A DNA stretch of 64,000 nucleotides from Alphaproteobacteria bacterium (GCA_003139615.1 PLJH01000141.1:1-64000); one strand, 5' to 3'; shown: positions 16,006-24,696, numbered from the stretch's first letter. Notes: generated by a model not told the origin, from the sequence alone. Numbers and translations: made by a program.

Positions 16006-19000
16006 GGCATCGGCCCCGCCAGCTGACTGGGCAGAATGCGAGCCGCTGTCCCCTGCGCGAAGCAATCGTCGAGACCGGCCAGAAGATCACGCAGAAATGC
16101 GGCTTCCGGTTCTTTCTCCAATCCGAGAGGTATCGCGACAGTACGCAAGAACTCCAGGCTGGTGACGAAGTACAGGCGCCAGCGCGCCCTGCTGAGCAGG
16201 ACGTTCATGCGCCGTGGGTCGCTGATGAAGCCCAAGGCGCGCCGCAACGTGGCATGGTGATTGTTGCGCACGAGTGAGACCACGATCGCATCGGCCTCGT
16301 TGCCCTGAAACGCATCAACCGTGCTGCACCAGGCGTTACCCCGTGCCACCGCCGTCAGCCGCGATAGCGCGGCCCGGCAATTGTCATCCTCAGCCAACTC
16401 CGTCCGCAAGCGAGTCACCTGCCTGGCATAGGGCGAAAGCACGGCGAGCGACGGTCGGCTGTCGGCGCTTGACGGTTTGAGGAGCTGCACGATGTCGCGA
16501 ACGGCCTGGACCTCGCCGGCGTTTGTAAAGCGGGGATGACGTTCGACGTTGCGGCTGCCGACCGTCGACTGCTGGTAGGGCATATCGACCACGACGATCG
16601 GCGTATCGGGTAGGCGCTTCGGATCCGCGCTGACGATCGGGCTCGGCGTGGAAGCGAATTTCGCTACCGCTTGCCGCCCCGTGCCGATGGCGCCGCCATA
16701 GAAACAGCTTGAAACAAGGCCAGCGATAGCGGGGTGCATGCGATGCTGAATCGTCAGGACGCGCGCGATGTTCGGCGGCCGGGCACCCGGCCTCTGCTGC
16801 CGCGCGGCTTCATCTTCGATCAGCGTTTGGAACAGAAACAGCATACGCTTGGCGTCGGCGCAGAGCTGACCGAATTCCGTGCCGGCGTCGTCGTCATCGA
16901 TCAACTCAGAGAGTTCATCGTCCACGACATCCCGGAGTGAGCGCTCCGTAAGTTCGAGCCCGAGACGTAGCGCGTTACGTAGACGCTCGGGGTCGTTCAG
17001 CAGATCGTCTGCCTTTTCGGCGCCGAACGGTGGCAACTGCTTATGATCGCCGATCATCAAGCGACGATGCGAGAGGAGCAGTGGCATCAGGAGTTCAATC
17101 CCAGTGGCCTTACCGGCTTCTTCAACGATGGCCCAATCAAACTGCCCCTTCTCGTCCACCAGCCGTTCCAGGTCGGCAGAGTTGGTTGTCGCGAAAACGA
17201 CGTTCGCCGCGCGCATCACGAGCCCTTCGAGCGCACGGACTTCTGCCCGGGTCGCACCCGGGTGGGCCGCTGTCCCGCCGACGGCGGAGCGCAGCGCCTC
17301 GACCAAGCGAGGCGTGGCGCTGCGCGCCAGATCGCTGGCGGCGAGGCGGCTGGCAAGCCTGCGCGTCTGGCTTGCTAGGTCCAACGCGGTAGTGGCGTCA
17401 TTGCCCTCAGGACCTGAGCAACGGACCGCGAGCGGGTGCCCTGCCGACTGCGTCTGCCAGTCTTGCTGCAGCTCCGAGACAAGATGGTCGACGGAGTGAT
17501 GGCTCTGGGCGGTCAGCAAGATGCGCGCCGCCGGTTCGTCGGCGAACCGCCGGCGGACGACCTCCCGAACGAGGAAGGTCTTTCCGACGCCGGGTGGGCC
17601 TTGCAGCAGATAGAGCGGAAGGATGCCGATCAATTCCTTCAAGGCGCCTTGTTTGGCGTCGTCCAGGCGGGCGAGGAAGGCATCGTCTTGTACCGTTTCA
17701 TGGGTCTCGATGAGACCGCCGCGGGGGTCGGCCAGCATGCGCAGGAGTTCGCTATGTTCGCGCAGCCCACGCAGGGCGCGCGCGCGGCGCTGGAACTGCG
17801 CAATACGACCACGGAATTCGCCCGGGATAAGCAATCCTTCCGCAGGAGGAATGCTTACGGTTTGCGAGGGGATTCTGAAGATGAAGGTCGGGGCGCTGTC
17901 CTGGTCGGTGGTAGACTCGTACTGCAGCTCGACATCGCCGCGCGTGCGATTGCCAAGCGCGCGCGCCTCGGTAAACAGCCATCCCTCGTCATCAGAGATC
18001 GCGTCGCGCTCGAGTAGGTCTTGCAACCGGTTTTGCATCGAACGAAGCCCCAGCGCTTCCGTCAACTGGTTGCGCTCGGCATCTTCCAGGAGCTGAAAGC
18101 GCATCCGCGGCTCGGCATCCTCGCCAGCGACGGTCTCCGGAATGGCGGTAACTGGAAAGACCTCGGCCGACGCAAATACCAAATCCAGCGCGTGGAGCAG
18201 CGTGAAAGCGCGTCGCGTTCGGTCCTCACGGCTTGGCCGTCGTTGTTCGCCTTCCAGCTGGCGGATGATCCGATCCCAGTTGAGCGTGCGGCCTCGCAAG
18301 CGAGGAACGCGGTCGCGCGCCTCGCCCCCCAGCGTCATCAAGCTCAGAGCGGACGACGGAATGGCGCAGTTCTCGTCTACCGTCCCACGCCAAGAGTCCG
18401 CTTGGTCGGCGTCGCCGCAGAAGGCAAACTCCCACGTCGGCGTCTGAGCCTGTCCGACTCGGTACTGCCGCAGCGGGTAGACGAGATCGTTACCGCGCAG
18501 GAAAAGACGCAATGTGTCAGCGGCGCGTGTGGCGATGATGCGTGGTTCCGCGCTGAGATCAGCGCTCACGAACTCCCGCTGTAGATCAATGTCGTCGGTT
18601 TCGATGGTCGAACCGCTAGCTTCGCGGATGGCACGCGAGAGATCGCTGTCGCGACCCAGTGCAAGGATCACAAAATACTTCGCCTCGTCGGCAGCGGCCG
18701 CCGTCTCCAACAGCGAGACGATACGGTCCAGGCGCTGGACGACAAAATCGCCGTCGAGTTGCGTCAGGGTTGCCGGATAGAGGAGTTCGCGGAGCAAGGC
18801 TATCTCGTCGGCGGATGTATGATCGGCGACGGCATGGGAGGGTATCTTCAGGTCGAGCACACGATCGACGCGGACATTGAGGAGGCGAGCACAGAGTTTC
18901 GCGAAAGCGGCCCAGTCGTCGAGAAAAGATACCGCTACGACGTTAGTATGACGGGTACGATTGCTGGCGGAGCCGAGCAAGCGCATCGACCATTCAAAGC

Positions 19001-19589
19001 CAGTCAACTGGAAGTCGAGATCGGAGCCGCCAGCGGTCAACACGGACCAGGCATCGAGATTGCAATGCAAGAGCCCTTGGCTGTGAAGGATTTCGAGGGC
19101 GAGCGCAACACGACGCAGGTTTTCCCAGAGCTGACGACGTCTGTTGGGCGCCGACATGGAACGCAGCCACTCGGTCCCGCGCCGGTTGGGATCGAGCAAG
19201 ATCTCCGCCGGTTGGCGTAGACCGGCGCCGATGACGATGTAGAAGCCGCGTTCGTCCTGGCCGGCATCCACTAAGCGTCCGATGTATTCGTCCGCGCCAG
19301 GGCTGCCACCGAGACGGTGCAGGACGCGCAATTCGTTTCTCCAAATGTCGACGAGATCGCCGTCGTCAACATGAGCGCCGCGCGGCCAGACGCGGACGAG
19401 TACCGGATTGCCGTCGGCCGAGACGCCTTCGATGATTCCGGGGACACCGGTGGCGCGTCCGGGTTTGAGCAGATAGGTCTCTCCCGGCCGATATTTAGCG
19501 AGAAATTCGCCGCGGCGGCTTCGGCGCGGCCTGGCGGCGCTGGTCTTCTTCGTCTTCTTCGTCTTCTTCTTCGTCTTGCTAGCTGTCAT
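16002..19589 (-). CDS. Kinase-like domain fused to a UPF1-type SF1 helicase
   Basis: About 1,195 residues. After a Lys-rich start (ASKTKKKTKKTKKTS), an N-terminal protein-kinase-like domain carries LEILHSQGLLHCNLDAWSVL where kinases have HRDLKPEN, and LTGFEW for DFG, so it is probably a pseudokinase. The C-terminal half is an SF1 helicase: LLQGPPGVGKTFLVREVV near residue 660, WAIVEEAGKATG near 820, MIGDHKQLPPF, then LTIQHRMHP, VLSPYARQ and TVDAFQGNEADAIVVSLVRN. I use the ATG at 19589; a TTG at 19643 in the same frame is possible and neither start has a good ribosome site. It follows the MBL gene closely and is coupled to the PLD gene. Confidence 0.85.
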   Translation of the reverse strand: MTASKTKKKTKKTKKTSAARPRRSRRGEFLAKYRPGETYLLKPGRATGVPGIIEGVSADGNPVLVRVWPRGAHVDDGDLVDIWRNELRVLHRLGGSPGADEYIGRLVDAGQDERGFYIVIGAGLRQPAEILLDPNRRGTEWLRSMSAPNRRRQLWENLRRVALALEILHSQGLLHCNLDAWSVLTAGGSDLDFQLTGFEWSMRLLGSASNRTRHTNVVAVSFLDDWAAFAKLCARLLNVRVDRVLDLKIPSHAVADHTSADEIALLRELLYPATLTQLDGDFVVQRLDRIVSLLETAAAADEAKYFVILALGRDSDLSRAIREASGSTIETDDIDLQREFVSADLSAEPRIIATRAADTLRLFLRGNDLVYPLRQYRVGQAQTPTWEFAFCGDADQADSWRGTVDENCAIPSSALSLMTLGGEARDRVPRLRGRTLNWDRIIRQLEGEQRRPSREDRTRRAFTLLHALDLVFASAEVFPVTAIPETVAGEDAEPRMRFQLLEDAERNQLTEALGLRSMQNRLQDLLERDAISDDEGWLFTEARALGNRTRGDVELQYESTTDQDSAPTFIFRIPSQTVSIPPAEGLLIPGEFRGRIAQFQRRARALRGLREHSELLRMLADPRGGLIETHETVQDDAFLARLDDAKQGALKELIGILPLYLLQGPPGVGKTFLVREVVRRRFADEPAARILLTAQSHHSVDHLVSELQQDWQTQSAGHPLAVRCSGPEGNDATTALDLASQTRRLASRLAASDLARSATPRLVEALRSAVGGTAAHPGATRAEVRALEGLVMRAANVVFATTNSADLERLVDEKGQFDWAIVEEAGKATGIELLMPLLLSHRRLMIGDHKQLPPFGAEKADDLLNDPERLRNALRLGLELTERSLRDVVDDELSELIDDDDAGTEFGQLCADAKRMLFLFQTLIEDEAARQQRPGARPPNIARVLTIQHRMHPAIAGLVSSCFYGGAIGTGRQAVAKFASTPSPIVSADPKRLPDTPIVVVDMPYQQSTVGSRNVERHPRFTNAGEVQAVRDIVQLLKPSSADSRPSLAVLSPYARQVTRLRTELAEDDNCRAALSRLTAVARGNAWCSTVDAFQGNEADAIVVSLVRNNHHATLRRALGFISDPRRMNVLLSRARWRLYFVTSLEFLRTVAIPLGLEKEPEAAFLRDLLAGLDDCFAQGTAARILPSQLAGPMP

Positions 19590-19651
19590 GGAACTGCTTT
19601 GGGTTTTAGCCGGTGTGGAGCGGACGAATAGTCGTCCTCTCAAAAAATACG

Positions 19652-20509
19652 CTACGCCGCCGCGACGGCGGCGTGTTGGAATGTGAGGGTCTCAAAATTC
19701 GATCCCTTACGGCGCGTCAGCAGATTCTTGCCCACGCCGCCCGCATTGGTCGCCCAAACATGTTCGGCCACCGCCTGGTACGCCTGGATCGAAGCACCGT
19801 GGGGGTGATCGTACTGGCTATCGACACCCGCGCTAACCAGCACCGTGTTGGGACTGATATTGAGCAAAGCCTTGGGATAGACGCCGGAGATCGATCCGTG
19901 GTGCGACGCCGCCATTACGTCAGCGACGAGCTTGTCGCCGAACAAACGGCTGATCGTTTCCCAACGGTCGATTTCGGTGTCGCCGGTGGCGAGATAGCGA
20001 AACCCTTCTGCGCCATTGCCCACGATCTTCGCTACAATGCTGCAATTGTTGGAGGAGTCCATGTCCTCGAAATGCGGCGAGAACAGCTCGACGGTGAAGG
20101 TCTTCCCGAGGCCTTCAATGGTGCGGGTGTCCATCTTGTCAAGGCGAATAGAGTGCCGCACGAGCGGCCGCGATGTTGAGGCCCGCCGGCGCTCATGCTT
20201 GTTGATCGAATTGAAAACTGCGGTGGCGCAGTCCGTGTCCTTGTAATATTTGGGATACATGATCCACGCAGGCTGAAAATTCGACAGGATCCATTCGACG
20301 CCCAGATCGTGTGCATGATCGGAATCGAAGCCCGTCAGGATGAGCCCCCGGACATCGATCCCCTTGAAGTAAGTCGATAAGGTTTGCTGGATTTCCTCGG
20401 GACTGACCTTTTCGCATTGGGGCATGTGGGCATCGACAATGACGCCTTCGCCTCCGACCCGAATCCCGGCAAGCGCGCCTTGATCGACAAACAGCGTTAG
20501 AACATCCAT
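19652..20509 (-). CDS. Metallo-beta-lactamase-fold hydrolase (ComEC-like)
   Basis: The protein has 285 residues and no signal peptide. ComEC-type MBL motifs are seen: TGFDSDHAHDL near residue 59 (family THxDxDH; the first His is Gly here), ATGDTE near 175 and ASHHGS near 202. Most metal ligands are kept, so activity on nucleic acids or phosphoesters is possible. The start overlaps the JAB gene end by 13 bases. As I recall, MBL proteins have been noted beside bacterial E1-E2-JAB gene sets in comparative genomics; the role is unknown. Confidence 0.8.
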   Translation of the reverse strand: MDVLTLFVDQGALAGIRVGGEGVIVDAHMPQCEKVSPEEIQQTLSTYFKGIDVRGLILTGFDSDHAHDLGVEWILSNFQPAWIMYPKYYKDTDCATAVFNSINKHERRRASTSRPLVRHSIRLDKMDTRTIEGLGKTFTVELFSPHFEDMDSSNNCSIVAKIVGNGAEGFRYLATGDTEIDRWETISRLFGDKLVADVMAASHHGSISGVYPKALLNISPNTVLVSAGVDSQYDHPHGASIQAYQAVAEHVWATNAGGVGKNLLTRRKGSNFETLTFQHAAVAAA

Positions 20510-21432
20510 AGCCGCCCCCGCTTCTTCTTGTGAGATAGTTCCGCGACCAGTTGCGCGTTGCAGGCGCGTTCAGTTGCGATCAGTGCGGCGCGCGCGCTGG
20601 GAAACGAATTTTTGCCGAGCGCCTTTGTTACCGGTTCAAGATTTGCGTGCGGATTGCGCAGCGTGACGCTGCAGACCGACGTGTCGGCGTCGCGCAGAAC
20701 CACAACCTCTTGGTCCGAGCCATCGGCCAATGTGATATCGCCCCGCCAATAGATGCCGAGTTCCTTCGATTGTAGCGTTTTCACCTTCGTGAAGAACTGC
20801 GAGATCGCGTCATGATCCTGGACGAGGTCTGCGTTGGCGACGACGGTGTCGCGCGGCGGCGTGTGTCTGCGTGCGGGCATGGTCTCCTTCGCGATGGGCC
20901 AGACCAACGGCGCGTCGACCAAGCTCACGTCATTCGCTGCAATTTCGTAGACGGTCTCATCACCACGCCGCATCAGGTAGTTCTTGAAGAGGTAGCGTTG
21001 CAGGCCCGTCTTGCCGGGCACTTTCTCGGTGACCAGAAGGGCATAGAAGAAATCGATGTTGTGTTTGCTGTGTCCGACGATCCGGCGATAAGTCTGAATG
21101 TCGCCGCTGCTCAGGTGGTGCAACCCGTTTACGTGATGGGTGTGCCAATTGCCCAAATGCTCGATCGACGGCAAGTGATCTTCGATCTGGCGGAAAACCT
21201 TTTCCTGATATTCGCCGTCCTGCTTGAAATAGGTCTGGGTGCGCTGGGCATTGGGGCCGGGCTCGATCACCCCGTTGACCGTCAGGCTGAGCCTGTTCCC
21301 CGCGGCATTGTAGGTGCCCAGGATACGGCCGCCGGTCTCATCGACGTTATACCGGTCGCATTCGTCGAAGACGGCCTCGATCGCGGCACGTGGGATTTCG
21401 AGCTTGATGTTGTCGGCGCGGGTGAACATCAC
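20497..21432 (-). CDS. JAB/JAMM metallopeptidase (deubiquitinase-like)
   Basis: The protein has 311 residues. The N-terminal Mov34/MPN domain has Glu32 in VDETGGRILGTY, and GNWHTHHVNGLHHLSSGD gives His97, His99, Ser108 and Asp111, the JAMM zinc site (spacing one residue longer than usual). Such enzymes cleave isopeptide bonds or trim ubiquitin-like precursors. The C-terminal ~130 residues (LGIYWRGDITLADGSDQEVV...) form a separate domain I do not recognise. The ATG overlaps the E1 stop (ATGA at 21429-21432). Confidence 0.88.
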   Translation of the reverse strand: MMFTRADNIKLEIPRAAIEAVFDECDRYNVDETGGRILGTYNAAGNRLSLTVNGVIEPGPNAQRTQTYFKQDGEYQEKVFRQIEDHLPSIEHLGNWHTHHVNGLHHLSSGDIQTYRRIVGHSKHNIDFFYALLVTEKVPGKTGLQRYLFKNYLMRRGDETVYEIAANDVSLVDAPLVWPIAKETMPARRHTPPRDTVVANADLVQDHDAISQFFTKVKTLQSKELGIYWRGDITLADGSDQEVVVLRDADTSVCSVTLRNPHANLEPVTKALGKNSFPSARAALIATERACNAQLVAELSHKKKRGRLWMF

Positions 21433-22277
21433 GATGTGTGCTCCTCACAGACGCGGCACCCATTGATGGGGGGCAGCGCAAACCGCTGCACCTGGAAGTG
21501 CTTGTCGAACGGATGCACCGGCCGGTTTCCCCAGGCGAGATAATTCTGCTCGATCGGCTCCATGTTCTTCGGCCGTTCGGGCAAGCCCCTCGCGATCGCG
21601 TCCAGCGCGTAGCGGGTGTGGAAGTTGGTGATGAAGGCGATATCGACGTTAAGACCCGGCGAATCCTTGATCTCGGCGACCGGTAGGCCGTACATGGCAT
21701 CCCGCTCTTCCTGACTGACGAGATCGATCTCGCGGATGCGCTCGCGCTGTGGCTTGCGCTCAAGAAACATCTCAAGGCAGCCCAGGCAGCCGGTCTCTTT
21801 CGGACGATAGGCGTAGACTTCGCCACCGATGCCGCGGGTGAACACTCGCCCCACGACGAACGGCGTGCCGGTCCGCACGCAGGCCTCATTCAGACGATAG
21901 CGTGACGGTTCATTGTCGGTGGCCAGGATCACAACGCCGGCGCCGCGCACCCGATCATCCAGATCCGGCAACGCCATCAGATCCTGGTTATGGAGTTCGG
22001 CATGGACGTCGGGATTGCGGTCCTTGAGAAGATCGGCGACCGCGTCCGTCTTGTTCCAGCCGATATAGCGAAGACCGCAGGCGTGACGGATGACGTTTTC
22101 CTCGCCCAGCGTCTGATTGTCATAAAGTGCGAAATTGCGGACGCCCGACATCGCGAGCTGAAGCGCAACCTGGCTTCCGCCAGATCCGCAGCCGGCAACG
22201 ACCACCTTTGCCTGACCGAGCAGACCCACGTCGTATAGGCGCTCGATGCGCTCAAACAGTCTGCTTTTGCCGTCCAT
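21429..22277 (-). CDS. ThiF/E1-like adenylyltransferase
   Basis: The protein has 282 residues. The nucleotide loop is VVVAGCGSGGSQ at residues 26-36. Typical ThiF/E1 features follow: LYDNQTLGEENVIRH, then ATDNEPSRYRLNEA near 120. Two CxxC pairs (164/167 and 274/277) probably bind zinc. No obvious separate catalytic-cysteine domain is seen, so it may pass the activated modifier directly to an E2. It overlaps the upstream fused E2 gene by 26 bases. Confidence 0.88.
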   Translation of the reverse strand: MDGKSRLFERIERLYDVGLLGQAKVVVAGCGSGGSQVALQLAMSGVRNFALYDNQTLGEENVIRHACGLRYIGWNKTDAVADLLKDRNPDVHAELHNQDLMALPDLDDRVRGAGVVILATDNEPSRYRLNEACVRTGTPFVVGRVFTRGIGGEVYAYRPKETGCLGCLEMFLERKPQRERIREIDLVSQEERDAMYGLPVAEIKDSPGLNVDIAFITNFHTRYALDAIARGLPERPKNMEPIEQNYLAWGNRPVHPFDKHFQVQRFALPPINGCRVCEEHTS

Positions 22278-22803
22278 CCCCTACTCCCAAAAGCGGCCAC
22301 TCGCCGGTGTGTCGCCACGTTTCGTAGCGGCCGATCCAACGGCGCGCGTTGTCCAGCGCATCGCGCGCCGTGTTCTTGCCCGGATTCCAGGAACTCATAA
22401 CGCCGAAAATGCAGAGCGCGCCATCGGCGAAGCGGTGCGGCGCGTCTTCGTCGACAGAGTCGACATAAACCCGCGGGCATGCGTTGGGATAGTTGTGGGG
22501 CAGCGTGATCGCGATCACGTATGTTTTGTCGCCATGCTCATGCTTGATGCGAATGGCGACCTCTTTGTTGTCGGTGATGGTCGTGTTCGCGACTTCGCCT
22601 GCCTGTTGCAGCGCGTCGAGTTCTTGCGCGATGCGGGCGGGCGAGACATCCGGCAGGAAAACCGAAATCGGCACCAAGCACGCCTGACGCCGACCATTGC
22701 GTTCAATCACAAAGGCCTCGCCATGATCGACGACGCGATCGAGAATCTCGCCGGGCCGCGATCGCAGCTCCGTCATCGGGAGCGGTGTGAAATCGAGTCT
22801 CAT
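22252..22803 (-). CDS. Phd/YefM antitoxin-like domain fused to an E2-like conjugating enzyme
   Basis: The protein has 183 residues from the ATG at 22803, which overlaps the upstream stop (ATGA). Residues 1-60 match the Phd/YefM fold: MTELRSRPGEILDRVVDHGE, then AFVIERNGRRQACLVPISVF. Residues ~70-170 are UBC/E2-like: KTYVIAITLPHNYPNACPRV, then DGALCIFG with candidate catalytic Cys131 and SWNPGKNTARDALDNARRW. The fusion is unusual. The Phd part could bind DNA and autoregulate the operon, or bind a partner; this is inference. Confidence 0.8.
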   Translation of the reverse strand: MRLDFTPLPMTELRSRPGEILDRVVDHGEAFVIERNGRRQACLVPISVFLPDVSPARIAQELDALQQAGEVANTTITDNKEVAIRIKHEHGDKTYVIAITLPHNYPNACPRVYVDSVDEDAPHRFADGALCIFGVMSSWNPGKNTARDALDNARRWIGRYETWRHTGEWPLLGVGDGRQKQTV

Positions 22804-23180
22804 CCTGTGTGCGCCAGCGACGGCCCGGGCCAGCGATTGGTGGCGAGATACACCTGGTGCTTGTTGAGCCAGACCGCTGCCTGCCCCAACGCGTATTTGA
22901 GGTCGTGACGCGCGGGGTTCCAGACGCTCGGGTGCATGTAGCAAATGTGCCCGTCCTGATACATGTGCATGCCGTGCTTCACTGCCGGCGTGATCACCGT
23001 CACCCTCGGCATCACCGAGGGATATCCGGCGAAGGTGACCATGATGATGTACACCTGACCGACCGAGGTCTGCAGCGCGGCCTTGATGTAGAGCCCGCCG
23101 TCAGTGGTCGTGTAGGTCTCGATGTTCGGGAAGTGCTCCGCCGCCACCCGGATGTCGATCTGCAAACGCTGCAAGTCCAT
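22800..23180 (-). CDS. E2-like ubiquitin-conjugating enzyme
   Basis: The protein has 126 residues with a UBC-type core: YIIMVTFAGYPSVMPRVTVI, then MHMYQDGHICYMHPSVWNP with candidate catalytic Cys80 and the WNP motif at 87-89. The Cys-to-WNP layout is shared with the next E2 gene. E2 enzymes carry a thioester-linked modifier to a target. The start shares one base with the preceding stop (TAATG at 23178-23182), so it is coupled to the 60-aa protein. Confidence 0.83.
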   Translation of the reverse strand: MDLQRLQIDIRVAAEHFPNIETYTTTDGGLYIKAALQTSVGQVYIIMVTFAGYPSVMPRVTVITPAVKHGMHMYQDGHICYMHPSVWNPARHDLKYALGQAAVWLNKHQVYLATNRWPGPSLAHTG

Positions 23181-23362
23181 TACACCGGCTCCCCGTATTC
23201 GCCGCCCAGATCTTCGCGCATCGTCAGCGGCTTGCGGCCGCCGCGCTCGGTGGTGGTGGTTTGGTTCTTGGCGCGCACCTCGCCGTTGGGGAGAATCTCG
23301 ATCTCCACCTCGTCTTCGCGCTGCAGGATCGCCTCGAGTTCTGCGATAGACGGCCTGGCCAT
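23180..23362 (-). CDS. Small acidic protein with a near-C-terminal Gly-Gly, first gene of the conjugation operon
   Basis: The protein has 60 residues: MARPSIAELEAILQREDEVE, a short beta-like stretch (IEILPNGEVRA) and an end of EDLGGEYGEPV. It is strongly acidic at the N-terminus and too short for a full ubiquitin fold. The LGG followed by six residues resembles a modifier precursor that a JAB peptidase could trim to a terminal Gly-Gly. That role is inference; it could instead be a regulator or scaffold. AGGGAA lies ~8 bases before the ATG. Confidence 0.65.
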   Translation of the reverse strand: MARPSIAELEAILQREDEVEIEILPNGEVRAKNQTTTTERGGRKPLTMREDLGGEYGEPV

Positions 23363-23386
23363 TGATTTTGTTCCCTATTTGTATAA

Positions 23387-23406
23387 AATCGTGCGATCAC
23401 ACGATT
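23387..23406. promoter_or_regulatory. Inverted-repeat operator between the conjugation operon and patatin gene
   Basis: Arms AATCGTG and CACGATT around CGATCA form a perfect repeat. It overlaps the end of TATAAA (23382-23387), a possible -10 element, in the 143-bp divergent intergenic region. A regulator here could control both transcripts. Confidence 0.55.
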
Positions 23407-23505
23407 GCGCGGTTCACAGTCTCAGAGTTCCTGAAGCCTGTCAAGATTTCGTCGAGCGATGCCAGAGACACCGATATATGGGTTTCGAGCGGGGTGGTTG
23501 TCAGC

Positions 23506-24696
23506 ATGGATATCGAAAAGAGAGACCTCAGCGGCTCTCCCAACTTTGGTCTGGCGCTTTCGGGCGGTGGGGTTCGCGCGGCCGTTTTCCATCTGGGTGT
23601 TTTGCGCTGCCTTGCCGATCACGGGGCAATGGAACACGTGAGCCATCTTTCGACGGTCTCAGGCGGCAGTCTCATCACCGCCGCGGTGATGATGGCGAGC
23701 GCCATGCGGTGGCCGAGCTCGACCGAATATCGCGACAGCGTCTATCCGCGGCTGAGAGAACTGCTGACGACGCGCGATCTGTTCAGCCTCAAAGCGCTTG
23801 GGACCCGCGGCGTGTTGCGGCACAATTTGAAACTGCTGAGCCGACGCGCCGAGATCCTCGTCGACCTGCTTCAGCTTCAATGGAATATCAACGCGAGCCT
23901 CAGCGATCTGCCGGAGACGCCCGTCTGGTGGATCAACGCCACGAGCTTTGAGTCTGGAAAGAACTGGCGGTTCTCAAAACGTGAGATGGGAGATTGGCGG
24001 TTTGGACGCCACTACGCTCCGCCGTTCAGTCTCGCACAGGCTGTGGCTGCGTCGGCGGCCGTGCCTTACGCGATCGGTGCCTTACGATTCGCACTTCCGC
24101 GCAGCGGTTGGTATGCGACCGATCCGGCCACTCGCAAACCGTTGAACGCGATCGAACCACCCGCGGATGCCATCCACCTGTGGGACGGGGGCGCTTACGA
24201 AAATTTGGGTCTCGAACCGCTCTACAAACCGGCCCAAGGACTGTTGGGGTGTAACTTTCTGATTTGCAGCGACGCGTCGGGGCCACTTTCGACCACGCCG
24301 GCGCATCACTTGCGCACCTTGTTCAATGGCCGGCTCGCCAGTCCGCGCCTGTTCGACATTGCTAGCGACCAGATCCGCGCGTTGCGCAGCCGGATGTTCG
24401 TGGGCTCCATCGGGCGCGGCGAGATTCAAGGGGCGCTGCTGCGCATGGGAAACACCGCGCGCAGTCTCGATGTCAAATCGGGACGCACCGGAGTAGAGTC
24501 AAGATACGATGATTTCCTATCCGATGCCGACGTAGCGGTCGCCGCGAGCCATCCGACCGATCTCAACGCGTTGTCGATCGAGGCGTTCGATAGGCTTGCG
24601 CGACACGGTTACGAAGTCGCTGATCACACTCTCACCACCTATATTCCACAGCACTTCATAAGCTCAGCTCACGCCAGGTCGGCAGACTCGACGTGA
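23506..24696 (+). CDS. Patatin-like phospholipase
   Basis: The protein has 396 residues from the ATG at 23506, which starts just before the domain. The oxyanion loop is SGGGVRAA at residues 19-26, the nucleophile is Ser52 in STVSGGS, and the catalytic Asp is in WDGGAYENLGL near 227. All patatin elements are present, so lipid hydrolysis is likely. Patatin-like phospholipases serve as membrane-damaging effectors in CBASS (CapV), but no cyclic-nucleotide synthase is visible here. It is divergent from the E2-E1-JAB operon and its 3' end overlaps a convergent small gene by 28 bases. Confidence 0.85.
   Translation: MDIEKRDLSGSPNFGLALSGGGVRAAVFHLGVLRCLADHGAMEHVSHLSTVSGGSLITAAVMMASAMRWPSSTEYRDSVYPRLRELLTTRDLFSLKALGTRGVLRHNLKLLSRRAEILVDLLQLQWNINASLSDLPETPVWWINATSFESGKNWRFSKREMGDWRFGRHYAPPFSLAQAVAASAAVPYAIGALRFALPRSGWYATDPATRKPLNAIEPPADAIHLWDGGAYENLGLEPLYKPAQGLLGCNFLICSDASGPLSTTPAHHLRTLFNGRLASPRLFDIASDQIRALRSRMFVGSIGRGEIQGALLRMGNTARSLDVKSGRTGVESRYDDFLSDADVAVAASHPTDLNALSIEAFDRLARHGYEVADHTLTTYIPQHFISSAHARSADST

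Noticed and set aside
14230-19589. DISARM system (helicase plus PLD)
   Set aside because: No DUF1998 or methyltransferase gene is present, and the helicase is UPF1-like with a kinase-like domain.
14230-19643. TTG start of the helicase at 19643
   Set aside because: No ribosome site is present; ATG at 19589 precedes the Lys-rich start. Not fully excluded.
20497-23362. Assignment to the Bil (Ubl-E2-E1-JAB) system
   Set aside because: I see no ubiquitin-fold protein. Two E2s, one with a Phd part, and an MBL do not match that layout.
14230-24696. CBASS system (patatin, E1/E2, JAB present)
   Set aside because: No CD-NTase (cGAS-like synthase) gene is visible, and E1 and E2 are separate here, unlike the Cap2 fusion.
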